Numbered from the stretch's first letter, positions 26,101 to 35,200 are shown. The stretch is DNA of 62,754 nt from Bacteroidales bacterium (GCA_016285615.1 JAEERB010000004.1:1-62754), one strand, 5' to 3'. Numbers and translations are program-made. Notes: generated from the sequence alone by a model not told the origin.

Positions 26101-27102
26101 TTATTTTAATTGTTTAATGATTAATTCAATTTCTACTTCCAAATACCTCTGATCTATGATCAGTGACAATTCATATTGTGCCATTTCAGCCCCTTTCTTC
26201 AGCGGCAAGTCTTCAAGCGGCCAATGCACAGGACAGAAAACTTCGCTTTGAAACATCCGCTTGCGTACTTCATCGCGGTTTTCAAGATAAATTGGTACAA
26301 ACAACGGAACTTTGTTTTTGGGCATTTCAATCAAAGGCTCAATGCCATAAGATTTCAACCCGCCAAGTAAAAAGGCAGCATTTTCCTGCCTTTTTTGCTT
26401 TACCCATTGCAAGTCAGTGCCGGCAAACAGCATTTCACTGTCACGGCTCATCAAACTTTCGTAGTTCTCATCTATCAATTTAGATCCTTTTTCAAAAAGT
26501 GCCAGATAGTCCTCGTCCTTAATTCCATTCTCTCCACGATGTGATTTCATCACGCCGGCCTCTATCTTGTACTTGGTAAAGGTGTTGGGCTGTGTCACTC
26601 TTGGCATCGGTTGTTTTGTATAGACGAAGCCGCCATCGGGAGAAGAGAAAGTTTTACGCAAACTAGTAAAGCGGTAGTCGGCATAAGGGTTGGTTTCCTC
26701 AGCAAAGCAATAATATGCCTGCACATCATCCTCAATGATTGTGGCATTCGGATAGGTTTCTTTTATGTTTTTTGCCGTAGCGGACAAATCCTGCAATCCA
26801 AAATAATTGATTAGCAAAACCAAGCATCCATCCTTGAAGCCTTTGGCATCCAATGCTTCAACCGTCGCCATGAACTTGTCTGACAATTCATAGAACTCAT
26901 ATTCAAAGCCTGCCTTTTGCGCCGCTTCCACCATAGTGTGGCAGAGCCAGTCGGGGAACCAAATCTTATTCACCCTGTTTTTCAGGGATTTCAGTATCTG
27001 GTACAACGCAGCCCTTCCCGAAGCGTAATAATACGTATCAGGAGCAGGTTGAAATGCATCGCGCTGGATGCTGAGGTCTATTTCGAATTCGCCGCCGAGC
27101 AT
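26101..27102 (-). CDS. DegT-like PLP-dependent aminotransferase, divergent
   Basis: The protein has 333 residues of fold-type I. The motifs include DTYYYASGRAALYQIL near 22-37, IIEDDVQAYYC (PLP-ring Asp region) and YRFTSLRKTFSSPDGGFVYT, where Lys in LRKTF is the likely Schiff-base residue. The protein is shorter and more divergent than classic DegT/StrS enzymes. It probably aminates a keto sugar or other keto substrate of the capsule. The gene is cut off from its operon partners upstream by the defence island at 27131-31914. Its first ~94 bp are duplicated at 29901-29994. Confidence 0.7.
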   Translation of the reverse strand: MLGGEFEIDLSIQRDAFQPAPDTYYYASGRAALYQILKSLKNRVNKIWFPDWLCHTMVEAAQKAGFEYEFYELSDKFMATVEALDAKGFKDGCLVLLINYFGLQDLSATAKNIKETYPNATIIEDDVQAYYCFAEETNPYADYRFTSLRKTFSSPDGGFVYTKQPMPRVTQPNTFTKYKIEAGVMKSHRGENGIKDEDYLALFEKGSKLIDENYESLMSRDSEMLFAGTDLQWVKQKRQENAAFLLGGLKSYGIEPLIEMPKNKVPLFVPIYLENRDEVRKRMFQSEVFCPVHWPLEDLPLKKGAEMAQYELSLIIDQRYLEVEIELIIKQLK

Positions 27103-27130
27103 AAATCAAATCCAATAACAATCAATGTTG

Positions 27131-28927
27131 TTAATTGTGGAATCTAGCATTTATCTCTATCATCTTGCTTTCAACATTTGCAAGCATTGCAGTTGTAAAC
27201 TCTTTTGTTCGGTTTGGCCCACTTCCTCTACCGTACGAACCTTTGTATTCATCAAGCGTTTTCTGCAAAACATCAATTGAAACACGAAGCATCGCTTCAA
27301 AAACACCTTTATTATCAACAATTTCTAATATCGACGAGCATAATTTCTCCATGTCTTTTGAATTCGGCCGAGGAATACTTTTCATGTTTTTGCGTTCACG
27401 CATAATGGTTTGTATAACTAGTAACAAATGATAACGATATGGTTTCCATTTCTTTATGTCAATGACACCATTATTCATTGCTATCTCAACATTATGTAGT
27501 GTTTTAGCAGCTGTATAATAGGCTATTAATTTATGCTCAGTGAGAAACACCTTATCTTTATTGTTTTTTAATAACTCACCATAATAACGGTGCATACTAT
27601 GGGGTTCAGATAAAAACATACTCATAAAAGATTGAAGTTGTATTGGTAATGTGATGATATTAAACCTCTTCAGCTCTCGCTGATCATCATATTCATGAGT
27701 ACGGCGTTCATAATACAGCCTATCTAAACCTTTATATGTGTCATAAAACTCCTGTAATTGTTTGTGGAAATCCTTGAGTGATTCAAATGCTTCATCAAGA
27801 ACTTGTGTTTGTCTGTTTGTTGAACGAATTACACTATTAACCAATTCCGGAGATTCTGTATGAACGATTTTTACAGGTATCATCATTTGTTTGTCAACTG
27901 AATTTCTGCATCGGTACAGGACATTAGATGTTTGACAACCATTTACTATCTGATAATCTGTTAGTTTGAATTTCTCTCCAGATACTCCCATAGATTTTGC
28001 CACAATAGTAATACCGTTGTTTAATATTGGGAACTGAACATATGTTTCTTTGTCATTTAGAGTATTGATTATCTCTTTATTAACTGGATTTTCGCCTAAA
28101 TAACCCCGCACATTATCATAAAAGACTCCCTGTAAAAGAGCATCTGATTCATCAGTTATTAACTTTAAATACTCACCAAACGAGATAAGACCAAGGTAAG
28201 CTTTCTCTGCGCCAATAATCTCTGGAAAAGCTACATTTTTAGCAATAACAACCTCGCGAGTTATAGAATTATTTACCTCTTTATAAATAGTCATTAAACG
28301 ATTTACATCAATTGGAAGGTATTCCACGGTTGAAAAATAATTTAAAGACTCTAGAAAAGAGATTTGGTCTTTTATGAGTTTAATTAAAATAGCATCATTT
28401 ACCCATTTTCCTGTTGTTACATAATATATACAACAAGTAGGACTTTCTATGAAATCAATGCTATGTTTAAAAATGAAATCTGAAATAGCTTTGTAATTCT
28501 TAATCTCTTGATTGGAATTAAGCTCAATATTTTCAAAAAAACTTTTTACTCCATAACCAACCTTCAACATGTCACCACTCTCAAAACTAGAACTTGTTTT
28601 GGCTTGGACAAAATAGAATTTTACTGTAAACCCTTTTTTCCTTTTTATAGCTTCCTCTGCTTCTGCAAGAGTTGTAACAGGCACATCATTTATTAAAATC
28701 ATAATACCATCAATGGCATAATCTCCGCCATTGCCAGTATGAACGGATTGATAGAAAAGATTATCCGAATGATATACTTCTGGTGAATTCAAGGAAAAAA
28801 CACAATAATTACAAAAATGTTCAAAAGCTGTTGCCAAATCCTTCTCCTTGATCCCATAATCATCCAAATATGCATCAAGTTGATTTTGAAGCATTCTGTT
28901 TTCAAGTTTGTTTTTGAGATTGCTCAT
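27131..28927 (-). CDS. AIPR-family abortive infection phage-resistance protein
   Basis: The protein has 598 residues. The central region has the AIPR signature: LLQGVFYDNVRGYLGENPVN, FPILNNGITIVAKSM and LTDYQIVNGCQTSNVLY. Upstream, GGDYAIDGIMI followed by FTVKFYFVQAKTSSSF fits a PD-(D/E)xK nuclease core (D, then QAK). AIPR proteins are linked to phage-triggered cell death or DNA degradation. The gene is more AT-rich than the capsule genes. It carries its own candidate promoter and sits between capsule genes on the same strand, so it appears to be imported. Confidence 0.85.
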   Translation of the reverse strand: MSNLKNKLENRMLQNQLDAYLDDYGIKEKDLATAFEHFCNYCVFSLNSPEVYHSDNLFYQSVHTGNGGDYAIDGIMILINDVPVTTLAEAEEAIKRKKGFTVKFYFVQAKTSSSFESGDMLKVGYGVKSFFENIELNSNQEIKNYKAISDFIFKHSIDFIESPTCCIYYVTTGKWVNDAILIKLIKDQISFLESLNYFSTVEYLPIDVNRLMTIYKEVNNSITREVVIAKNVAFPEIIGAEKAYLGLISFGEYLKLITDESDALLQGVFYDNVRGYLGENPVNKEIINTLNDKETYVQFPILNNGITIVAKSMGVSGEKFKLTDYQIVNGCQTSNVLYRCRNSVDKQMMIPVKIVHTESPELVNSVIRSTNRQTQVLDEAFESLKDFHKQLQEFYDTYKGLDRLYYERRTHEYDDQRELKRFNIITLPIQLQSFMSMFLSEPHSMHRYYGELLKNNKDKVFLTEHKLIAYYTAAKTLHNVEIAMNNGVIDIKKWKPYRYHLLLVIQTIMRERKNMKSIPRPNSKDMEKLCSSILEIVDNKGVFEAMLRVSIDVLQKTLDEYKGSYGRGSGPNRTKEFTTAMLANVESKMIEINARFHN

Positions 28928-28995
28928 AATAAATCAGTATTAAAACCAATGCTTATTTTTACACTTATCATTTCATTACATAAAAATAGTAAAGC

Positions 28996-29003
28996 CAAAT
29001 CTA
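28996..29003 (-). promoter_or_regulatory. Candidate -7 promoter box for the AIPR gene
   Basis: On the minus strand the bases read TAGATTTG, matching TAnnTTTG. It lies 69 bp upstream of the AIPR ATG (28927) and just beyond the stop of the coiled-coil gene at 29019. It would allow expression separate from the capsule transcript. Confidence 0.45.
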
Positions 29004-29018
29004 TGAGGATTTAGGTTA

Positions 29019-29771
29019 TTATATGGCGAGATAGTTTAAAACAACTTCTTTTAATTCTTCTAATTTCTGAAGTCTGCTTTTGGAAATATCCAATGAAGTG
29101 TCTGACAAAATATCATCTTTAAGAATATCCAACGTCTTTTTTTCAGCAATACATAAATCTTTCATAAGATCATTGATAGTGTTTTTAAGTCGTTGTTTGT
29201 ATCGTTCAAACAACTCCTTACATTCTTGATTCTTATTCTTTAATTTCAAAATCAATTTATCTTGTTCATAAAAATCATCCTCGATTTTCAAATCATCTTC
29301 TAAATTGCCATATTCTTTTCCTTTATCAATAATGGCTTTTTCAAGTCTTTTTAACTCATCAAAGTCCATATCAAAATTTAGTTCTGTCACAGTAGCTACA
29401 GCTTTTGAACAGAACACACGCGAAGGGTTAGTTTGTTTAAGCTTTTGATAATCTATTTCATCACATAATGCAATTGCAAAGTATTTTATCTCATCTGCCT
29501 TTCTAGTAAAACAATACTCACTGGTGACATCTATATATAGATTTTTCTCTGGCACAAAATTCCAACAATGCCTACAATAGCGCATCTCAAGGGTATCATC
29601 TATTACAACCAGAATAACTCCTTCAACACAAATAAAACCCAATAAATTAGTTACTAGTCGAGCATTCTCAACACATTTATGTTCTTTAAACTTGTCTTTA
29701 TGTAATTGTAAAATACCCAACTGCTTCTGTGTAAGAGCATCTTTGAGCGACGAAATCTTTATTTCATTCAT
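29019..29771 (-). CDS. Unknown protein with a CxxC motif and C-terminal coiled coil, AIPR partner candidate
   Basis: The protein has 250 residues. I do not recognise the family. Residues 1-140 are compact, with one CRHC motif (YCRHCWNFVPE) and other cysteines. Residues from about 145 on are charged and helical (KRLEKAIIDKGKEYGNLEDD, LKLKNKNQECKELFERYKQR), probably a coiled coil. It precedes the AIPR gene by 91 nt on the same strand and shares its AT-rich composition. I infer it is part of the same defence module, as sensor or regulator. Confidence 0.6.
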   Translation of the reverse strand: MNEIKISSLKDALTQKQLGILQLHKDKFKEHKCVENARLVTNLLGFICVEGVILVVIDDTLEMRYCRHCWNFVPEKNLYIDVTSEYCFTRKADEIKYFAIALCDEIDYQKLKQTNPSRVFCSKAVATVTELNFDMDFDELKRLEKAIIDKGKEYGNLEDDLKIEDDFYEQDKLILKLKNKNQECKELFERYKQRLKNTINDLMKDLCIAEKKTLDILKDDILSDTSLDISKSRLQKLEELKEVVLNYLAI

Positions 29772-29900
29772 AAATTTTTTAAATTTAAAAAACTTAACTC
29801 ATTAAACATATATACCAAATACTGCAAGTCTACAATTAGCGATAACAGCAGAATTTTTTTTCAGAGTAAGTCTTTCGGACGATCAATGAATGGCATCTAT

Positions 29901-29994
29901 CCCTTCCTGAAGCATAATAATATGTGTCAGGAGCAGGTTGGAAAGCATCGCGCTGGATGCTTAGGTCTATTTCGAATTCGCAGCCGAGCATAAA
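29901..29994 (-). pseudogene. Copy of the 5' end of the aminotransferase gene
   Basis: These 94 bp match 27012-27105 at about 90% identity, including ATG 29991 and codons for EFEIDLSIQRDAFQPAPD and YYYASGR. After ASGR the match ends abruptly. About nine differences show the copies come from diverged alleles, not a fresh duplication. The 29772-30280 stretch without an intact gene holds this scrap and the tRNA-like element at 30013-30104; the rest shows nothing clear. Confidence 0.85.
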
Positions 29995-30012
29995 CAATAT
30001 ACAGAGAAAAAG

Positions 30013-30104
30013 TGGACTGAGGGGGAGTCGAACCCCCAGGGGCAAGCTATCATAAATCCGCTTTCATTGTTTCAACTCTACCATTTAGCATTTGACCCAG
30101 TCCA
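30013..30104 (-). tRNA. Degenerate tRNA-like element with intact T-arm and acceptor ends but no clear anticodon arm
   Basis: On the minus strand TGGACTG at the 5' end pairs with CAGTCCA at the 3' end (7 bp). The T-arm is perfect (GGGGG TTCGACT CCCCC). A D-arm-like TCAA/TTGA with AATGGTAGAG lies between. I find no 5-bp stem with a 7-nt loop and U33, so no anticodon can be assigned. The 92-nt length is class-II-like. No CCA is encoded; CTTTTTCT follows. GGGGCAA just upstream (30109-30115) also pairs with TTGCCCC before the T-arm, which would make a pseudoknot. It may be a decayed tRNA, an attachment-site scar or a tRNA-like RNA. Confidence 0.35.
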
Positions 30105-30280
30105 GCAGTTGCCCCGGTCCACCTCACTAAAAATTTTCCTGTAGAATTCTTCATATTGTCGAGTTTTAGAGTTTGAATAAAATTGTTTATTGTCACAATG
30201 CCCAAGAAGAACTGGAAAAAGGTTGGACTTAGGCCTCCAAACAACAGAGTTGATAACAAATCAAGTATCAGAATGATCAA

Positions 30281-30760
30281 TTATATCGTTACTCCCGATT
30301 CACGAAGCATTTCGTTCAATGAGCAGCATTCGGCCCCAACAGCAAGACAAGCATCAGGAATCATCACTCGACTTTTTCTTTGAGGGTTTGACTTCTCGAA
30401 CGTGACCAAAGTCATTTCCTTGGCACATGCTGTGGCAATGATATATGCATCAGCTTTGGTCGCAAATCCATTCTTGGCCGTTTCTGTAAAGTCCTTACTC
30501 ATAGCCCATCTTTGCAATTGCGCATAAACCGCCAAATCCTGATTGTCAATTGGTAGAAAAAAGTTGCTCGGAACATGGCTTTTTATCCAATCAGATAATT
30601 CATCGTATCCTTGGGCAATTTCCTCTTTCTCCTTCACACTACTCACTACCCGACCATCCATGGCCAATTCTGACAGCTTGATCCAAAAGCTAACCCACAC
30701 ATCCATGGGCAAGTTCTTCCTCGATTCAATAAATATGTTAGAATCCAACAGATATACCAT
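30281..30760 (-). CDS. PIN-domain toxin-like protein (DUF4411 type)
   Basis: The protein has 159 residues. It begins VYLLDSNIFIESRKN (first PIN Asp), has EKEEIAQGYDEL, ATKADAYIIATACAKEMTLVTFEK (conserved Asp region) and ends with VRIPDACLA-like residues (SRVMIPDACLAVGAECCSLNEML). This fits the DUF4411 PIN family, RNases often paired with ImmA/IrrE-type proteins. The gene starts 5 nt after that partner, as in a toxin-antitoxin unit. Confidence 0.8.
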   Translation of the reverse strand: MVYLLDSNIFIESRKNLPMDVWVSFWIKLSELAMDGRVVSSVKEKEEIAQGYDELSDWIKSHVPSNFFLPIDNQDLAVYAQLQRWAMSKDFTETAKNGFATKADAYIIATACAKEMTLVTFEKSNPQRKSRVMIPDACLAVGAECCSLNEMLRESGVTI

Positions 30761-30765
30761 CTAAT

Positions 30766-31884
30766 TCAAATATTATTGTCCATGAATAAGTCGTAAGTCT
30801 TTCCTTTAAGTCCAGTTAAGCGATATGCCTCAGTGTACGATAACTGACGACTGTTTACTGCATTACGAACATGTATGGCAAATAGTTTTCCAACACGTTT
30901 CACGCTAGATCGGTAAAAATCTCCTCCATTAGTGTTTTTTTTCTGGCTGTGAGGACGTTTGCTATATTCTTGCCAAAAAGCACGATAGGAATTGTCACTC
31001 ATTAAACCAATATCGTGAGCCCTCCGAGCAATTACGAGTTCACTAACCCAGAAACGATGTGACAAGCGTTTTAGACTACCATCTCCCCACGCATCGCGCA
31101 AAACCATAGCGGGCACCAAGAATTCGGCAGCAACCCTATCACAATACTTCTCGGTAACATCATGACTCAAAGTATCAGTCTCGGCATGACCCGCACTAAC
31201 CCCCAGCATGATATGAGCGGCCTCATGAACCAGAGTGAACAATTGTGCAGTCTTAGCATCCTGACTATTGACAAAAATATAAGGAGCCACATTATCGACC
31301 AATGCAAAACCGCGACATTCTTTCACATCGAGAGACCGATGGGTATTGTTACCCACAATTCCATTGAAGGCTACAAACACTCCTGCATTCTCCAACTGAT
31401 CGGTCATTTTGCTTACCGCAGCACTGTCTGAAGCCATCTCAAAAGCCCATCGTGCATCAAGATGTAATTTCTGACGCAGTAAATCAACCGTCTCTGAAAT
31501 TGGTGAATCTAATGATACTACTCCTACCATCTCACACAAAAGTATATCGTTTTCCACCAAATAATCAGACAGCCACTCTTGCCGCAACCTGATGGTATTC
31601 ACGGTGTCGAACACATCGAGGTCAAACCCTTCCTTTTGACCAGCCTCTCCGCGAAAAACAGGAAAAGGAATGGATTCTTGAGGAATCTGATCCAAAAACA
31701 GATACCCAAACGGCACCCTAAGTTGATTGGCGAAGGTTTCCAGCTGTCGCATCGTGGGCAGCTTTTCCTGTTTGAACCAAGAGTTCACCTCTGGATGCAA
31801 GCGGAGATACACGTCAACATCATATCCTGCCCTTTGGATGGCCCAGGATAACATTTTTGGATTGATGTCGATTCTGTGTATCAT
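30766..31884 (-). CDS. ImmA/IrrE metallopeptidase with N-terminal XRE-like domain (antitoxin/regulator)
   Basis: The protein has about 372 residues. An N-terminal helix-turn-helix-like part (INPKMLSWAIQRAGYD) is followed by FGYLFLDQIP and VFRGE. The zinc-peptidase motif is LVHEAAHIML (HExxH), and a C-terminal DUF955-style end follows. The partner gene downstream is a PIN protein, a known pairing. A TTG start at 31914 would overlap the -7 box at 31912-31919, so the ATG at 31884 (MIHRIDINP) is the better start. Confidence 0.85.
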   Translation of the reverse strand: MIHRIDINPKMLSWAIQRAGYDVDVYLRLHPEVNSWFKQEKLPTMRQLETFANQLRVPFGYLFLDQIPQESIPFPVFRGEAGQKEGFDLDVFDTVNTIRLRQEWLSDYLVENDILLCEMVGVVSLDSPISETVDLLRQKLHLDARWAFEMASDSAAVSKMTDQLENAGVFVAFNGIVGNNTHRSLDVKECRGFALVDNVAPYIFVNSQDAKTAQLFTLVHEAAHIMLGVSAGHAETDTLSHDVTEKYCDRVAAEFLVPAMVLRDAWGDGSLKRLSHRFWVSELVIARRAHDIGLMSDNSYRAFWQEYSKRPHSQKKNTNGGDFYRSSVKRVGKLFAIHVRNAVNSRQLSYTEAYRLTGLKGKTYDLFMDNNI

Positions 31885-31911
31885 GATAAGATTGCCTTTT
31901 CTATCCGATTG

Positions 31912-31919
31912 CAAAAATA
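31912..31919 (-). promoter_or_regulatory. Candidate -7 promoter box for the ImmA/IrrE-PIN pair
   Basis: On the minus strand the bases read TATTTTTG, matching TAnnTTTG, 28 bp upstream of the ATG at 31884. The box gives the pair its own transcript and decides against the upstream TTG start. Confidence 0.5.
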
Positions 31920-31955
31920 GTACAAATATTCAAAACTGATAATTATGCTTATTGA

Positions 31956-33209
31956 TCAGTTCTGGATCAACTCCTTAATAGCCTCAACAATAAACCTAAC
32001 ATCATCCTCGGTCACATACGGTCCGGAAGGCAAACACATACCTACTTTAAACAAGTCCTCCGATACGCCATTGACATAAGCAGGAGCATTCTTGTAAACA
32101 GGTTGCTTGTGCATGGGCTTCCACAAAGGACGGCACTCGATATTCAATGCATCCAAACCCACACGCAAGGCCTCAACATTATCGTTGGGCTGACAATCAG
32201 TGGTGGGATTGTCAACAGCATGGATAACACCAGCAGCACCGCCCACCGCACCAGTAATGACGGTCTTATAAGCGTTCTCTTGGCCTTTCACTTTTATGGC
32301 AGGATCGATAGTGATGGTATTCAACCAATAATTGGAATCATAGCGGCTATCTGGATTGGCGTGGAACTCAATTCCATCCACATCCTTAAACAGTTCTGCA
32401 TAAAGTGCGGCAAGTTTCTGATGATGTCTGATGTGTTCATCAGCAATGGTCATCTGGCCACGGCCTATGCCTGCGCAGATGTTGGACATACGATAGTTGT
32501 AGCCAATGGCTTCATGCTGGTAATAAGGATAGGCTTCACGAGCCTGTGTGGCATACCACAGAATATTATTCTTTGAAGCCTTGTCCTCGCATACGAGAGC
32601 ACCACCACCTGAGGTAGTAATCATTTTGTTGCCATTGAAACTCAGCACACCGAACTTGCCGAAAGTGCCCAAGACGCGACCTTTCCACTTGGAGCCAAAA
32701 CCCTCAGCTGCATCTTCCACCACAGGAATCCCATAGCAATCAGCTATTTCCATGATGCGGTCAATGTCGTATGGCATACCATAGAGTGCTACAGGGACAA
32801 TAGCTTTAGGAGTCCTACCCGTCTTAGCGATTCTATCCTTAATAGCTGCTTCCAACAAGTCGGGATCCATATTCCAAGAATCCCTCTCCGAATCAACAAA
32901 CACGGGTGTTGCACCAAGATAGGTAATAGGATGCGAAGAGGCACAGAAGGTGAAACTCTGTACCAACACCTCGTCACCAGGGCCTACGCCACAGGCAAGC
33001 AATGCAAGGTGAACGGCCGCCGTACCAGCGGAGAGTGCCACCACTTCCTTACCTTCTCCGACAAACTTCTGAAGGTCATCTTCAAAACCATTCACGTTAG
33101 GGCCCAACGGCACTACCCAGTTGGTGTCAAATGCCTCTTGTACGTATTTCTGCTCATTGCCAGAGAGGTGGCAGAGACAGAGTAAGACTCTTTCTTTTCT
33201 TCTTTCCAT
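31956..33209 (-). CDS. DegT/DnrJ/EryC1/StrS sugar aminotransferase (PglE-like)
   Basis: The protein has 417 residues. The start VLLCLCHLSGNEQKYVQEAFD and GTAAVHLALLACGVGPGDEV, PVVEDAAEGFGSKWKG and GVLSFNGNKMITTSGGGAL (Schiff-base Lys in NGNK) are typical of UDP-4-amino-4,6-dideoxy-GlcNAc transaminases. It would convert the 4-keto sugar made by the adjacent dehydratase (6-nt gap) into a 4-amino sugar. The PglD-like acyltransferase that completes the pathway now lies beyond the island, at 25416. Confidence 0.85.
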   Translation of the reverse strand: MERRKERVLLCLCHLSGNEQKYVQEAFDTNWVVPLGPNVNGFEDDLQKFVGEGKEVVALSAGTAAVHLALLACGVGPGDEVLVQSFTFCASSHPITYLGATPVFVDSERDSWNMDPDLLEAAIKDRIAKTGRTPKAIVPVALYGMPYDIDRIMEIADCYGIPVVEDAAEGFGSKWKGRVLGTFGKFGVLSFNGNKMITTSGGGALVCEDKASKNNILWYATQAREAYPYYQHEAIGYNYRMSNICAGIGRGQMTIADEHIRHHQKLAALYAELFKDVDGIEFHANPDSRYDSNYWLNTITIDPAIKVKGQENAYKTVITGAVGGAAGVIHAVDNPTTDCQPNDNVEALRVGLDALNIECRPLWKPMHKQPVYKNAPAYVNGVSEDLFKVGMCLPSGPYVTEDDVRFIVEAIKELIQN

Positions 33210-33215
33210 ATCGTA

Positions 33216-34421
33216 TTACATTTTCTGATCCAAATTCTTCCCTTTCTCCTCATGCTCAAAGTTGGGGATAAACTCCTTAATAGCTTTTACCACGTCCTCC
33301 TTGGTGAAGTCGCCTTGGAATAACGCTTCCAACTTGGCAAAAAAAGCATTCACCTCATTCATCGGACGACGGGTGGTTTCCTCCACCACACCTAAGGCCT
33401 TGAAGCGCTGCATGTTGATTTTCTCGCCAGGGATATAGAACTCCTCGTAGGCTTTTTCGCCAGTAGTGTCACTCTTAAAGTAAACTACGGGATAGGTGTC
33501 GCTGTCGTATGACATTTGATGGGCATACCTCTTGGCTTCTTCGTCGTTGGCGCATTCCTTTTTATAAAATCCTTCAGAACTAACGAAGTCGTCACAAATG
33601 GCTGAAAAAGTGAGCATCTGGTCTTCGCCCAACTTCGGGAAGAAAACCTCGCCACCATTGCCAAGGATGCAGGCCAACATGCAGATTTGTCCGCTTTCCT
33701 CGGGCGAAACGAAATAACGCTTCACATCATTGGGAGCAGCCAAAGGTTGTTTCTTCTGCAAGCGGTGCAGCCATCCATCAGGCAGGGAGCCGTTGCTGAA
33801 GGCGACATTGGCAAAACGGGCCGTGGTCACCTTGAACTTATCGTTGTAGGCCATTACCAAGTCTTCCATGATGCGTTTGCTGGCACCCATAATGTTTACA
33901 GGGTTGGCGGCCTTGTCGGTGCTCACGCAGAAGAAATGCTTCGGTGGAAATTCGCAAAGCAAGTCCATCAGTTTCTTAGCCTTGATGTCGTTGTTCTCAA
34001 TGAGTGCCTGCACCGAGTATTTGTCCTTCTCGCTACGCACATGCTTGTGGGCAGAGAAGTTGGCCACGATGTCGAAGCCTTTCTCTTCGCGGAAAATCCT
34101 TGTGAAAATCTGGTCGGCAAAGTTCAGCGTATAGGCACGGTATTCCTGTGGCACGAATAGTCCCTCTGTCGAGCGGATATCACGAGTCAGCTCGGCCAAT
34201 CCATTCTCATTGAGGTCAATGACCACCAACTTTCCTGGTCTAAAACGCAGCACGGCTTTAATGAAGGAAGAGCCGATGCTTCCAGCACCGCCAATGACGC
34301 AGACGGATTTGCCTTCTATTTCTTGAGTCAGCCGAGCAGCGTTGGTTTGTATATCGTCCTCAAACATACTTGATGGACGATGGATGACGCTGTCGGCGAT
34401 GAATTTGTCTAAATTGAACAT
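33216..34421 (-). CDS. UDP-GlcNAc 4,6-dehydratase (CapD/PglF soluble type)
   Basis: The protein has about 401 residues. It starts MFNLDKFIADSVIHRPSSMF; an upstream TTG at 34439 is less likely. The NAD-binding motif VCVIGGAGSIGSSFIKAVL, then FSAHKHVRSEKD, CVSTDKAANPVNIMGASKR and FANVAFSNGSLPDGWLHRL belong to the Polysacc_synt_2 SDR family. It has no N-terminal membrane part, so it is the short soluble form. It should make UDP-4-keto-6-deoxy-GlcNAc for the aminotransferase downstream. Confidence 0.85.
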   Translation of the reverse strand: MFNLDKFIADSVIHRPSSMFEDDIQTNAARLTQEIEGKSVCVIGGAGSIGSSFIKAVLRFRPGKLVVIDLNENGLAELTRDIRSTEGLFVPQEYRAYTLNFADQIFTRIFREEKGFDIVANFSAHKHVRSEKDKYSVQALIENNDIKAKKLMDLLCEFPPKHFFCVSTDKAANPVNIMGASKRIMEDLVMAYNDKFKVTTARFANVAFSNGSLPDGWLHRLQKKQPLAAPNDVKRYFVSPEESGQICMLACILGNGGEVFFPKLGEDQMLTFSAICDDFVSSEGFYKKECANDEEAKRYAHQMSYDSDTYPVVYFKSDTTGEKAYEEFYIPGEKINMQRFKALGVVEETTRRPMNEVNAFFAKLEALFQGDFTKEDVVKAIKEFIPNFEHEEKGKNLDQKM

Positions 34422-34444
34422 ATCTCTATCGTAAATCAATTTTT

Positions 34445-35200
34445 TTATATATGCTCCTCTACCCCACGAAAATGAACATTAAGTTCATGAAGATGTTCCA
34501 AAAGCGTTCCGAGAGGCGTGCCCTCCGTCATCTTGGCGAAGGCATTCACATCCTTTGGAAAACACTTGCCACCATAGCCATACTTGCCGTCTGGTCCGGG
34601 AACGTAGGTGTGGGTATCGTTGATATAACCCGACAGGAGGATACCGGTATGCACCTTGCGCCAGTCTGCACCCATCTGCTCGCAGTACTCGCGGCAAGCG
34701 TTGAAGTAGGTGACCTTGTAGGCGCCAAACACATTGTGCATGTATTTGGTGAGTTCGGCCTCAAAGGAGGTCATGACGGTAAACTTCTTTCCGACAAAAA
34801 TCTTTGTAAGCAACTCATGAGCACCGGTGAACACCATGGTCTGCTTCTTGAAGTCCTCTATATACGTGCGTTCGGTAAGGAACTCAGGCATGAAGTACAC
34901 ACGATGTCCCGTTTCGCGCGAAAGGCGGTCACTGGTGCCAGGAAGAATGGTGGTGCGGACAAACACTGGTACGTCAGGGAGCTTACAGATCAGCTCCTTC
35001 ATAAGTCTGAGATCCTGCGTGCCGTCGTCTTCGGTAGGGACATGTATCTGTAGGAAAGCAATATCGATGTTGCTCAAATCATCATAATATCCCTTCGGAG
35101 GGTCGCTGATGAAAAGTTTGCATTCTGGGTTGTTGTGCTCCAACCAATCTTTCAACGCTCCACCCACGAAGCCACATCCGATAATTCCTACGTTGATCAT
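34445..35200 (-). CDS. Short nucleotide-sugar dehydrogenase-like protein
   Basis: The protein has 251 residues with the N-terminal and central domains of the UDP-glucose/GDP-mannose dehydrogenase family: VGIIGCGFVGGALKDWLE, RTTILPGTSDRL, FMPEFLTERTYIED, YMHNVFGAYKVTYFNA and YGYGGKCFPKDVNAF (catalytic Cys). The C-terminal domain present in the two Ugd proteins of this window (416 and about 433 residues) is missing, so it is either a distinct short subfamily or an enzyme with another substrate. The frame is intact. It lies 6 nt or so before the dehydratase gene. Confidence 0.7.
   Translation of the reverse strand: MINVGIIGCGFVGGALKDWLEHNNPECKLFISDPPKGYYDDLSNIDIAFLQIHVPTEDDGTQDLRLMKELICKLPDVPVFVRTTILPGTSDRLSRETGHRVYFMPEFLTERTYIEDFKKQTMVFTGAHELLTKIFVGKKFTVMTSFEAELTKYMHNVFGAYKVTYFNACREYCEQMGADWRKVHTGILLSGYINDTHTYVPGPDGKYGYGGKCFPKDVNAFAKMTEGTPLGTLLEHLHELNVHFRGVEEHI

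Noticed and set aside
29836..30045. Small open frame of 69 codons around the aminotransferase scrap
   Set aside because: Only the copied 5' end is recognisable; the rest is chance reading, so I list it as a relic.
30050..30280. Minus-strand open frame of 76 codons next to the PIN gene
   Set aside because: It runs into the tRNA-like element and has no family features.
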